From the NCBI RefSeq assembly GCF_910592395.1, contig NC_088323.1:7998001-8062000 (forward strand): DNA of 64,000 nucleotides, in the 5' to 3' direction. A model generated the notes under the pieces. It was not told the DNA's origin and ran no database searches. It worked only from the letters and a program-made list of their open reading frames with translations. The position numbers and the translations under genes were made by a program. How positions within the stretch are numbered: the stretch's first letter is position 1; every line of letters begins with the position of its first letter. The stretch is from Lineus longissimus. Taxonomy: Eukaryota; Nemertea; Pilidiophora; Heteronemertea; Lineidae. This document shows positions 56,991-64,000 of the stretch, one piece after another.

Positions 56991-57160
56991 CTATCCGTCT
57001 GCACTGTCCACGGGAGTGCATTCGTCGCGTAGCAGAGTACAAGCAGCCCGATGCCGCAACGAGCACAGATTAATGTGCACTCTTATTCGCGCTGCTCCTG
57101 AGGTTTTACGGGCTGCTGTCAAAAGCCGAGCGGAGCGAAGAATGTGGATCAATTAGGGTC
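56991..57160. other. Unique spacer
   Basis: GC-balanced junction sequence with no gene or repeat recognised. Confidence 0.5.
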
Positions 57161-57935
57161 TCCACCATCGGGGAAATCTGTTCGGGGCAAGTAGCCTACT
57201 GAACTATTCTGTTGCTATAACTGGGATGTTATCAGTGTCTAGGCAATCCTTGTCATTGACTATGCATAGAGACTGCTCATCCTAGCTAAAATTATGACGC
57301 GAATTGCCTCGACTCGTCGCCACATTTTAGGGGTCCCGTCTCCTCAATGTCCGTTTAGCTCCAAAGCAACGAGGTCTGTACATGTCCTCTAGCTTCGTCT
57401 CGCATGGTGGCCGGGTTCGTATAGCGCGGGAAGAGCAGGACAGGACAACTCTCCGATCCACCATCGGGAAAGTCTGTTCGGGGCAAATAGCCTACTGAAG
57501 CATTCTGTTGCTATAACTGGGATGTTATCAGTGTCTAGGCAATCCTTGTCATTGACTCTGCATAGAGACTGCTCATCCTAGCTAAAATTATGACGCGAAT
57601 TGCCTCGACTCGTCGCCACATTTTAGGGGTCCCGTCTCCTCAATGTCCGTTTAGCTCCAAAGCAACGAGGTCTGTACATGTCCTCTTCGTCTCGCATGGT
57701 GGTCGGGTTCGTATAGCGCGGGAAGAGCAGGACAGGACAACTCTCCGATCCACCATCGGGAAAGTCTGTTCGGGGCAAATAGCCTACTGAAGCATTCTGT
57801 TGCTATAACTAGGATGTTATTCCTTGTCATTGACTCTGCATAGAGACTGCTCATCCTAGCTAAAATTATGACGCGAATTGCCTCGACTCGTCGCCACATT
57901 TTAGGGGTCCCGTCTCCTCAATGTCCGTTTAGCTC
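57161..57935. repeat. Tandem repeat of about 294 bp, 2.6 units
   Basis: Units start TCCACCATCGGG at 57161, 57457 and 57749 (periods 296 and 292). The third is cut after GTCCGTTTAGCTC at 57935. Adjacent units differ by a few bases and by short deletions (for example a GTGTCTAGGC-containing piece missing from unit 3). No ORF of interest is present. Confidence 0.92.
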
Positions 57936-58065
57936 AGAATATATGTATTGTGGTGGTAGGAATATAGGTATTTTGAAGCTATTTTGACCAAAGCCCTTAC
58001 AGGCCTTTTTGTCTCAAAATAGCTTAGAAACCCCTAAGAACCAGACACCACAATACATATATTCT
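57936..58065. repeat. 130 bp inverted-repeat element, perfect 20-bp ends
   Basis: AGAATATATGTATTGTGGTG at 57936-57955 is exactly complementary to 58046-58065. A second inner pair, AAGCTATTTTGA (57976-57987) and TCAAAATAGCTT (58014-58025), makes the whole element a long imperfect hairpin. No clear target duplication is seen. It could be a MITE or the boundary of the virus-like region. Confidence 0.85.
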
Positions 58066-58219
58066 ATCATTCATGAGATTCCCAGTGAAGCGTTGCAATG
58101 AAATGGTCAATGAAATGGTGAGGGAATACTAGAAGCTCAATGGGTTATTCGATTAAAATAAATGGCCTTTTTACTGTCTTCATTATCCAAAATTCAAGGA
58201 AAAAATTCAAGTAAATTAA
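58066..58219 (+). other. AT-rich leader before the virus-like gene cluster
   Basis: 154 bp without coding sequence, ending AAATTAA directly before the first ATG. No ribosome binding site or clear TATA element is seen. Confidence 0.5.
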
Positions 58220-59581
58220 ATGTATTATCCAATAGCAAATCAACATAAAAGTAAATTCACCTATAACTTCTTTAATTTAGAAGTAACTGTTAATACTAAT
58301 AACTTCTTCAGACTACAAGAAACTAAGATAACACCTGGGTTTTTGAGCCTGAAAAATAAGAAAGACTGTCTGCGACTGGAAAAGAATCCATTATCGTTTT
58401 ACCAGAACCAATTTAACATGGCTGTTTGGTTTGCTACAACAGGTTGTGGTATTTCAATAGACGATCACTTGAATCACAGTGACCCATTGATAAGGTCAAT
58501 TTACAGGTTTCATGTTTACTATCAAATATTGAAGATCATGAAGAATCTAGAGATACCAATTCCAGGTGAAAGTGATTTTAATGAGACAAACAATAACATT
58601 AACCGTAGGAAACTAGGAGGGTTATTGAGTGAATTTGGTTTAAAAGACGAGTACGATTTCTCGGTGTTTGAAAATAACGGTGGTTGGAGGTCATGGAGTG
58701 TACCGGATTACAACCCGAACATAACTGATCCCGGATATTACATCAATGATTCTAAAATCAATTTCTTCCTCATGCAAGTTCATGAAAATAGAATGCCACC
58801 GATGTTCAGTAAAGACTGGGATGCTGGAATGGCTAATTTCAAATATCCTGATACCTTCATTAAGTATCATGTGAAACAACACAAGAATGTATTTGATGTA
58901 ATTACACAAAATGAATGTCAAACCTATCAACAATTCGTGATATTTAAAACAAATGGTTTCTCTAATCCTGGAATAGAGAGGTTGAATGACACAATAAGAA
59001 CATATGTTTACTGTATTCTGGGTGCTCAGGCGTTGACCAGAACACCAATAATTGGAGTACCGGGTACAGAATTGGATGCTCAGAAGGAATTTAACAAACT
59101 ATTAAAGGACTCGATTAATCAACATCCTGATATTCCCACTTCAATTCAAAGATACCGAAAAGCAGTGAGTGACACTCATACAAGACTAGATTATGTAATA
59201 GCACCAGGATTGTATGTCATAGGATCAAATATGGTACTCGTTATTGGTAAGCTGGATAACTACAATAATAACATTTTAATAGCACCAAAAAATGCTAAAC
59301 CCGGTAAGAATGACATTAACCACAAAAAGACCTTACCACCACTACTGATGGAAGGAAATAGTTCTAAGAAAATAAGAGTTAAGAGTAGCGTTGGTACATC
59401 AATGACCAGTCATACACCAAAGAGTAATGTTGATACACCAAAAACAACTGAAACCTCAAAGAATACTCCTACTACTACTAAACTTGACACCAAAGTTGAG
59501 AAGGTGGATGATACTCATGAAACAATTAAATTCATGCTTTACTCAGTTGTTGGTACATTGATTGTTTTTATGGTTAGATAA
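58220..59581 (+). CDS. Virus-like cluster ORF1, 453-residue protein with C-terminal membrane anchor
   Basis: ATG at 58220, single exon, AT-rich. The first ~370 residues look globular, with motifs such as NPLSFYQNQFNMAVWFATTG near 55-75, FHVYYQILK near 97-105 and a YNNNILIAPKNAKPG stretch near 350-364. A Thr/Ser/Lys-rich linker follows (about 380-430), then a single hydrophobic segment, FMLYSVVGTLIVFMV, at the very end, so it is probably a tail-anchored or membrane-linked structural protein. No signal peptide. I do not recognise a named family; I have a vague memory of uncharacterised cnidarian and mollusc proteins of similar build but cannot verify it. It is followed 10 bp later by ORF2. Confidence 0.85.
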   Translation: MYYPIANQHKSKFTYNFFNLEVTVNTNNFFRLQETKITPGFLSLKNKKDCLRLEKNPLSFYQNQFNMAVWFATTGCGISIDDHLNHSDPLIRSIYRFHVYYQILKIMKNLEIPIPGESDFNETNNNINRRKLGGLLSEFGLKDEYDFSVFENNGGWRSWSVPDYNPNITDPGYYINDSKINFFLMQVHENRMPPMFSKDWDAGMANFKYPDTFIKYHVKQHKNVFDVITQNECQTYQQFVIFKTNGFSNPGIERLNDTIRTYVYCILGAQALTRTPIIGVPGTELDAQKEFNKLLKDSINQHPDIPTSIQRYRKAVSDTHTRLDYVIAPGLYVIGSNMVLVIGKLDNYNNNILIAPKNAKPGKNDINHKKTLPPLLMEGNSSKKIRVKSSVGTSMTSHTPKSNVDTPKTTETSKNTPTTTKLDTKVEKVDDTHETIKFMLYSVVGTLIVFMVR

Positions 59582-59591
59582 ATAAGTAATT

Positions 59592-60038
59592 ATGGCTGAA
59601 GGAGGTGAAAATTATGAAATGAGTGATTACTATCCAAATAACAATCCTGATTACGATCCTGATTACGAATCTGATTACAAACCTGAGGATTATGTTGATA
59701 TCTTTGGTATTAATCCAAAGCCTCGATATGATGACACAACATACAACACAGGAGGTGAAAATTATGATGATATCTTTGGTATTAATAAAAAGTTTCAAGA
59801 TGATGACACAAAATACAACACAGGAGGTGAAAATCTTACTGATGAAACTTCATTCACTAAAACTCCAGAAAGGCCAGGCACAACATACAACACAGGAGGT
59901 GAAAATCTTACTGATGAAACTTCATTAAGTATACCAGAAAGGCCAAGAGTTTTTGACAAGCAACTAGAGGAGAAGAAGTCATTTCTAGATGATAAAGAGG
60001 ATAAACTTGATACAGCATTGAAAAAAATGGAAATATGA
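59592..60038 (+). CDS. Virus-like cluster ORF2, repetitive acidic protein
   Basis: 148 codons from ATG at 59592. The first half is Tyr/Asp/Asn-rich (DYYPNNNPDYDPDY...), followed by repeats of YNTGGEN alternating with DDIFGIN or LTDETS blocks (nucleotide repeats at about 59745, 59815 and 59887). The C-terminus is a charged helix (LEEKKSFLDDKEDKLDTALKK). It ends in TGA at 60038, just after an A7 run (60021-60027) in which the ORF3 frame begins. The helix flows naturally into the ORF3 N-terminus, so ORF2 and ORF3 may be one protein split by a frameshift. Function unknown. Confidence 0.7.
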   Translation: MAEGGENYEMSDYYPNNNPDYDPDYESDYKPEDYVDIFGINPKPRYDDTTYNTGGENYDDIFGINKKFQDDDTKYNTGGENLTDETSFTKTPERPGTTYNTGGENLTDETSLSIPERPRVFDKQLEEKKSFLDDKEDKLDTALKKMEI

Positions 60039-61227
60039 CCCTAACAAACTAAGTAAACTAGCACCGCGTATTTATTTGCACAACGAGGAACCTTACTTCT
60101 TGCCTACAAAAGGAGAATTAGCAAACTTTACAGAACAACAAAAGAACAATATGAATAAAATTCCTAATCCTAATGGAGGGAATGCCTTTATCATTCCTTT
60201 AATTAAATCAGATGGTAAATTCCTTTCTGAAGGCACATTAAAGAATAAGTTTGGTACTAGATTTGCTGACATGATCAGAGGTATGATTGCACCTGACCCA
60301 CCAGTAATGGAACCTAAATCTGCATCCACTCAAACAGATATAATAATTAATGAGGTAAAAAGTTCAAACCAACCAATAGATAAACTGATAGATTCTGATG
60401 ATGATGAACTTAAATCACTGGGTTTTACTGAATATGCCTTGAGAGAACTTAGAGGGTTAAAACAGGCTGGTGATGAACTAGCTGCAGTAAAGATGGATAA
60501 GGACATGCAAATAGAGGAATTAAAAGATCAGCTTCATAATTTAACAAGAGACTATGTAAAGTCTGTAGAAGAAGATACTAAACATAAAGGAGAGTTGAAA
60601 AAGCAAATAGATGAACTAAATGACAAATTGTATGAGGAACAGTCAAAGGTATGGAGGTTAGACAATGACAGGGAGTCACAAACTAGAAGAATTAAACGTT
60701 TAATTGTTGATGTTCTAAAGAAACCAGATTCAACTATTCATCTAAAGGACAGAATAAAGTTACTTTTTAAGACGTATGGTGTAACAATTAGCGCCATAAT
60801 AACAGCTGTTGTAATGACATTTACAACTCTAGGTCTTAGTATCAGTAGTGCTTTAAGTGGTGCCACTAAATCTGTAAAACCAACTCCAGGACCAGGACCT
60901 ACACCAGGACCAGACCCAACTCCTGGACCTACACCAGAACCTGGACCAGGACCAAAACCATCAATACCAGATAAAGTAAAAGAAGGTCTCAAGAAGTTTG
61001 CTGAATGGCTAAAAGAACTAGCCAAGAAATCAGCTGCGGCTTTACCGGGAATCATCGGTTCTATCGTATCATTTCTCCTGAAAACAATTGGTGCAGTTGT
61101 TGGCTTTCTAGCTGAACATCTGATCATAGCAGTTATTGCTATTGTGAGCTCCATAATCTATGGTTTAATAGAGGGTGTTAAAGCCTTAAAATCACGTAAA
61201 ACAGTAAAAAAACATAAAAGGTCTTAG
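60022..61227 (+). CDS. Virus-like cluster ORF3, coiled-coil protein with Pro-Gly hinge and membrane segments
   Basis: Open from 60022, right after an in-frame TGA at 60019-60021 and inside the A7 run. No ATG occurs near the start (the first start-like codon is a TTG at 60076), yet the sequence before it reads like protein (YDPNKLSKLAPRIYLHN). Residue numbers count from 60076. A charged coiled coil covers about 125-225. A hydrophobic segment (VTISAIITAVVMTFTTLGLS) lies at about 235-256, a (P-G-P-T/D)n hinge at about 269-295, then an amphipathic Lys-rich helix and a long hydrophobic stretch, ALPGIIGSIVSFLLKTIGAV and beyond, to about 365. The tail is basic. It may be a membrane-active or structural protein; I recognise no family. 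Confidence 0.75.
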   Translation, partial: KKWKYDPNKLSKLAPRIYLHNEEPYFLPTKGELANFTEQQKNNMNKIPNPNGGNAFIIPLIKSDGKFLSEGTLKNKFGTRFADMIRGMIAPDPPVMEPKSASTQTDIIINEVKSSNQPIDKLIDSDDDELKSLGFTEYALRELRGLKQAGDELAAVKMDKDMQIEELKDQLHNLTRDYVKSVEEDTKHKGELKKQIDELNDKLYEEQSKVWRLDNDRESQTRRIKRLIVDVLKKPDSTIHLKDRIKLLFKTYGVTISAIITAVVMTFTTLGLSISSALSGATKSVKPTPGPGPTPGPDPTPGPTPEPGPGPKPSIPDKVKEGLKKFAEWLKELAKKSAAALPGIIGSIVSFLLKTIGAVVGFLAEHLIIAVIAIVSSIIYGLIEGVKALKSRKTVKKHKRS

Positions 61228-61274
61228 GTGAACTTCTATCAAAACAATGTTTAAAAAATAATTATCATGTAAAT

Positions 61275-62447
61275 ATGAATAAATACATCTCATTTAAAGA
61301 TTATTATTCTAGTGAGTGGAACAATGAGAATCTTAAAGGATACATTCGTCCTAGGGTTATGGATCGAGCTATGCTCTCAGGACTGCGTCCGACTAGAAAT
61401 TTTAGTGAAGAAAATGACAGCAAGAATTATGACAGTGGGAAATTTGATAAGCCTACTCGAGCTATGCTCTCAAGACGAAGTCTGACTGAGACACACAAAG
61501 TAGTCCTGCCAAGAATGAAAGAATATGACGTCAGTACCAACACTAATGCCCAATTCTGCCGTAATTGTAAAAGGTGGACCCTTTTTGAGTATCAAAAAAA
61601 CTTGAATTCAGCAAGGTACGCAGCTAAAACTGTGAAGTATCAATTCTGCACCAATTGCAATTCGACTACTTACGATGATGATTTTAAAACTCTTGAGATC
61701 AATATTGACAACAAGACACGTTACTTTGACAGTATTCTAAGGAAACTTGGATGGAGGCGGCTGTCCGAATCGGCAGTTAAGTATTTAAAGGACTTTGTGG
61801 AAGGGTATTTACAGTGCTACTTTTCAAGTCACAGAAAATGTCTTAGTAAGCAGAGATATGAAAGTACTCTTCAGTCAGCCCTAAAAATGGGTATTAACAC
61901 TCTCCCCTCTAAGTTATGTAACCAAGGGTTACATGGTGAAGCCATGCTTTTTAAATTTCACTGTGGGGAATATGATTGGTTTCTTGCCATTGAATTTATT
62001 AACAGGGCAATTGGTAAACCGCAATTAACCGATGAGAATATCACTGACCTTAGACTAGTGTACTATGCTTTCCTTAGATTTCTGCATTACTGTGGTGTCA
62101 AGGTCACCATTAACTACAAGGTATTTTTACACCAAGCCTTTAAAACGCTGAAAATTGATTATGTAATATTTACACCTTTTTTAACCAACAAGGAGCGAGT
62201 TAATGATTTGGAGAGATTATGGTATGATTTCACTCAAAGTATTTTCTTCCAGAATTACAAGGTTGAGAAGGAATATGACCAGGATATTGACAAGCAGTTT
62301 GACGTTTTACTGAGTGCCAGTGCAGGTAGAGACAATAACTGCATCAGTAGTATTAAGTTTACACCAGCCGGAGTTCGTCCTGAGAGCATAGCTCGAGCCG
62401 GACTTCGTCCTGAGAGCATAGCTCGAGCTAGTGTTAAGATGCAATAA
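61275..62447 (+). CDS. Virus-like cluster ORF4, zinc-ribbon-like protein with in-frame double-hairpin elements
   Basis: 390 codons from ATG at 61275. The N-terminal ~75 residues contain two double-hairpin elements translated as RAMLSGLRP (31-39) and RAMLSRRSL (62-70). Two Cys pairs, CRNC (95-98) and CTNC (124-127), spaced by 25 residues, look like a zinc ribbon. The remaining globular part (about 140-355) is aromatic-rich (CGEYDWFLAIEFINRA, YYAFLRFLHYCG) with no motif I can name. The last 25 residues are two reverse-orientation hairpin elements in tandem, reading RPESIARA twice. A nucleic-acid-binding role is possible from the Cys pairs, but this is only inference. Confidence 0.8.
   Translation: MNKYISFKDYYSSEWNNENLKGYIRPRVMDRAMLSGLRPTRNFSEENDSKNYDSGKFDKPTRAMLSRRSLTETHKVVLPRMKEYDVSTNTNAQFCRNCKRWTLFEYQKNLNSARYAAKTVKYQFCTNCNSTTYDDDFKTLEINIDNKTRYFDSILRKLGWRRLSESAVKYLKDFVEGYLQCYFSSHRKCLSKQRYESTLQSALKMGINTLPSKLCNQGLHGEAMLFKFHCGEYDWFLAIEFINRAIGKPQLTDENITDLRLVYYAFLRFLHYCGVKVTINYKVFLHQAFKTLKIDYVIFTPFLTNKERVNDLERLWYDFTQSIFFQNYKVEKEYDQDIDKQFDVLLSASAGRDNNCISSIKFTPAGVRPESIARAGLRPESIARASVKMQ
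61365..61392 (+). repeat. Double-hairpin element, forward, in ORF4 N-terminus (DHE 1)
   Basis: Stem GAGC/GCTC with loop TAT, spacer TCA, then stem GGAC/GTCC with loop TGC. In frame, encoding RAMLSG. Confidence 0.85.
61458..61485 (+). repeat. Double-hairpin element, forward, compensatory variant (DHE 2)
   Basis: The second stem is AGAC/GTCT instead of GGAC/GTCC: both partners changed, so pairing is kept. Loops are TAT and GAA. Same frame as DHE 1. Confidence 0.85.
62370..62426 (-). repeat. Two tandem double-hairpin elements, reverse orientation, at ORF4 C-terminus (DHE 3 and 4)
   Basis: The units at 62370-62396 and 62400-62426 are 30 bp apart. The first has one mispair (GGAG against GTCC). 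Both are translated as PESIARA, ending the protein shortly before its stop. Confidence 0.85.
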
Positions 62448-62498
62448 ACTTGTGAAAACAGCATTTTGCACTTAACACTCATTTTTCCATAATTTTAA
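62448..62498 (+). other. Short spacer between ORF4 and ORF5
   Basis: 51 bases, AT-rich; no signal recognised. Confidence 0.5.
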
Positions 62499-63320
62499 AT
62501 GAATAATCAGCAAATGAATAGTCAGACATCTGCAGTGATTGAACAACAGATGAAACAGATTGGTGTTATGAGTCCTGAGAGCTTAGCTCGAGTTGGGGCT
62601 TCTAACCAACAGAACACTGGTAGTTACCAACAAAACAGAACTAACTTTCAACAGAACTGCTCTACAAATCAACAAGTTTCAAACAAGCAGTTGAATAGTT
62701 CAAATTTTGTTACTCCTAGTCAAGGAATAGTCAATTCTAGTTGCCAACTAGGATCAACTAGCAATCAACAAGGTTCAAGTAGCAATCAACAAAATTTGAA
62801 CTATTTGACTGATAGTTGCCTTAAAGCCAAACAAGACTTAGAGATTCTAGTTGCAACTGGTAAAAGCAAGGATTTCCTTAATAAACAAATAACTTTTAAT
62901 GACTTAGATAATATGACTGAAAAAGAAATCTTAAAACACCATAGAATGTATGAAACAAAGATGGCTGCCAGACTTAATGATTCTTTGGGTAAGACAGTAC
63001 TTAAAGCTTACACTAAATTATCAAGGTGGTTATTACCAATAGATGATGAAGATGATCTTTACCATGATCTTAGAAATGATTATTTGATAACTAACGAGTT
63101 GGATAAATGGCTTGGATGGTTGAGTTTGAGAATGGGTGTATTAACTGCACTTGCCTCAACAACACTTATTACTTTAGGTCATTGTCATGAGGAATCATCT
63201 ATGAATACATCGAGTATGACTGCATCAAATATGAATACACCAAATATGACTGTCTCTGAATGTGACAAACCAATAGATGAAAGTCTAGATATCACAGGTA
63301 GTGATGATAAAGAAGACTAA
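62499..63320 (+). CDS. Virus-like cluster ORF5, Q/N/S-rich protein with one membrane segment
   Basis: 273 codons from ATG at 62499. The first ~105 residues are a Gln/Asn/Ser low-complexity region (repeated NQQ, SNQQGS), which carries a partial double-hairpin element read as SPESLARVG (25-33). A charged helical domain follows (about 108-195; includes LNDSLGKTVLKAYTKLSRWL and an acidic IDDEDDLYHDL). A hydrophobic segment, WLSLRMGVLTALASTTLITL, is at about 207-226, and the tail is Ser/Thr/Asn/Met-rich with repeats of the SNMNTPNM type. The family is unknown. Low-complexity N-termini plus a single membrane segment suggest a virion-associated or membrane protein. Confidence 0.78.
   Translation: MNNQQMNSQTSAVIEQQMKQIGVMSPESLARVGASNQQNTGSYQQNRTNFQQNCSTNQQVSNKQLNSSNFVTPSQGIVNSSCQLGSTSNQQGSSSNQQNLNYLTDSCLKAKQDLEILVATGKSKDFLNKQITFNDLDNMTEKEILKHHRMYETKMAARLNDSLGKTVLKAYTKLSRWLLPIDDEDDLYHDLRNDYLITNELDKWLGWLSLRMGVLTALASTTLITLGHCHEESSMNTSSMTASNMNTPNMTVSECDKPIDESLDITGSDDKED
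62572..62592 (-). repeat. Partial double-hairpin element in ORF5 (DHE 5)
   Basis: Only GTCC, spacer TGA and the GAGC-TTA-GCTC hairpin are kept; the GGAC half is missing. Reverse orientation, in frame. Confidence 0.7.
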
Positions 63321-63369
63321 ATTAACCTGGTTATGAGAACATAGTTCGAATTAAATTCGGCCAAGATAA

Positions 63370-63876
63370 ATGGAACTTGAAACTGTAACTGATACTACTC
63401 GAGCTATGCTCTCAGGACAAAGTCCGACTAAAGTTTCAGTGTCTAAGAAACCTCGATCAGAGAAACAATTAGCATGGTCTAGAGAACTGGGTAGAAGATC
63501 TAAGGAATTTAAGAGGATAAAAAAGGATAAGACGACATTTAAAGTACAGGACTCTGTCCCAAAAAACAGAGTTGTGGAAAAGGAGGAAGAAGAAGTAGAG
63601 GAAGAAGAACCACAATCTCAAAATACTGATGTATCACTGCGTGAATCTAGTAGTAATACCTATGTCTATGTACTAGGTTTAGGTGCCGTTATTTTAGCAG
63701 CATTCATCATGTTTAAGAAACTTCCTAAAAAAGTAAGTAAAGAGCAGCGATCAGGCTTGAATCGAGCTCTGCTCTCAGGACAAAGTCCGAATGAAGCAGT
63801 CATGAAGGGATCAATTAGCCCTCTTGTTAAACCTGTAGTTAAAGAGAAGAAATGTACTATTCCTTTAATGGAATGA
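63370..63876 (+). CDS. Virus-like cluster ORF6, basic protein with one membrane segment
   Basis: 168 codons from ATG at 63370. A forward double-hairpin element is translated near the N-terminus (RAMLSGQSPT, 11-20). A Lys/Arg-rich region follows (SEKQLAWSRELGRRSKEFKRIKK at about 29-51; the Trp-Ser-Arg-Glu-Leu-Gly core looks conserved-domain-like). Then come an acidic EEEE stretch, a single membrane segment (YVYVLGLGAVILAAFIMF, about 98-115), and a basic tail with a second element (RALLSGQSPN, 132-141). It is probably a small membrane protein with a nucleic-acid-binding basic side. I recognise no family. It ends with TGA at 63876. Confidence 0.78.
   Translation: MELETVTDTTRAMLSGQSPTKVSVSKKPRSEKQLAWSRELGRRSKEFKRIKKDKTTFKVQDSVPKNRVVEKEEEEVEEEEPQSQNTDVSLRESSSNTYVYVLGLGAVILAAFIMFKKLPKKVSKEQRSGLNRALLSGQSPNEAVMKGSISPLVKPVVKEKKCTIPLME
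63400..63427 (+). repeat. Double-hairpin element, forward, ORF6 N-terminus (DHE 6)
   Basis: GAGC/GCTC with loop TAT; GGAC/GTCC with loop AAA; spacer TCA. In frame (RAMLSG). Confidence 0.85.
63763..63790 (+). repeat. Double-hairpin element, forward, ORF6 C-terminus (DHE 7)
   Basis: Loops are TCT and AAA with the stems unchanged. In frame (RALLSG). Confidence 0.85.
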
Positions 63877-63891
63877 TCTCATCAGGTGGTC

Positions 63892-63918
63892 AGACTTCGT
63901 CCTGAGAGCATAGCTCGA
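63892..63918 (-). repeat. Double-hairpin element, reverse, intergenic (DHE 8)
   Basis: 16 bases after the ORF6 stop. AGAC against GTCC gives one A-C mispair; the GAGC/GCTC stem is intact. Confidence 0.8.
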
Positions 63919-63944
63919 GTCCGAGGTGCTTGTCTTCACCACAA

Positions 63945-64000
63945 GAGTTTAACTCTATTCGGACTTTGTCCTGAGAGTTTAACTCTATTCGGACTTCGTC
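63945..64000 (-). repeat. Start of a 30-bp tandem array of double-hairpin elements (runs off the window)
   Basis: The 30-bp unit is stem GGAC/GTCC, spacer TGA, stem GAGT/ACTC, then TATTC. The GAGT/ACTC stem is a compensated variant of GAGC/GCTC. Nearly two units are visible, and the second is cut by the window end. Same period as the tandem pair at 62370-62426. Confidence 0.82.

Noticed and set aside
58220..63876. Assignment of the terminal cluster to Polinton/Maverick or adintovirus
   Set aside because: None of the defining genes (protein-primed PolB, rve integrase, packaging ATPase, protease, recognisable capsid) is visible in the window, so the name would be a guess.
58220..63876. Terminal cluster as bacterial DNA
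   Set aside because: No consistent ribosome binding sites precede the starts and no prokaryotic gene family was recognised. Contamination cannot be excluded, but the sequence gives no positive sign of it.
61365..64000. Interpretation of the double-hairpin elements as a CRISPR array or hammerhead ribozymes
   Set aside because: There are no regular unique spacers, and copies lie inside ORFs in both orientations. The CUGAUGA and GAAA core boxes of hammerheads are absent.

Overview
This is eukaryotic nuclear DNA, most likely from a marine invertebrate (lophotrochozoan or similar). The support is spliced genes with GT-AG introns and AATAAA signals, Ty3/Gypsy, BEL/Pao and PIF/Harbinger elements, TIR elements with target duplications, and dispersed repeats that open with a TCACCTC/GAGGTGA hairpin followed by a (CGT)n array. 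I cannot name the species. Most of the window is repetitive. The only convincing host gene is a small two-exon gene for a secreted 66-residue four-cysteine peptide, present in three copies.

Architecture. About 14.6 kb at the left edge (1-14632, copy A) recurs in the same orientation at 32423-56952 (copy C). Copy C differs mainly by a complete, apparently very young 10.66 kb Gypsy element (36329-46989) inserted at a site that is still empty in copy A, plus deletions of about 0.65 kb and 107 bp. Between them, 22353-28690 and 28845-34844 form a near-perfect inverted repeat of about 6 kb per arm. Copies B (minus) and C (plus) of the peptide gene therefore lie head to head. Copies A and C also carry the same decayed Gypsy element, whose integrase is split by a two-gene Harbinger transposon and whose pol C-terminus is split by a 612 bp TIR element. 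Region 14633-22100 holds a truncated BEL/Pao gag-pol on the minus strand and dispersed repeats with internal units of about 300 bp. Recent segmental duplication and retained haplotypes or assembly artefacts are both possible explanations for the duplications.

The last 6 kb is different. After three tandem units of about 294 bp (57161-57935) and a 130 bp perfect-ended inverted repeat (57936-58065), the sequence becomes AT-rich and compact. Six same-strand, intronless ORFs run from 58220 to 63876. They include several predicted membrane proteins, a Q/N/S-rich protein, a zinc-ribbon-like protein, and a coiled-coil protein with a Pro-Gly hinge. The layout looks like a virus or large virus-like transposon, but I recognise no hallmark polymerase, integrase, ATPase or capsid gene in the part visible.

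This cluster is seeded with a short double-hairpin element: two 4-bp stems with 3-nt loops separated by 3 nt. It occurs in both orientations. It is always in frame when inside ORFs, clusters near the ORF ends, shows compensatory stem changes, and becomes a 30-bp tandem array at the window's end. In-frame palindromic elements of this kind are best known from Rickettsia and Wolbachia, and this is the strongest candidate here for an undescribed system.
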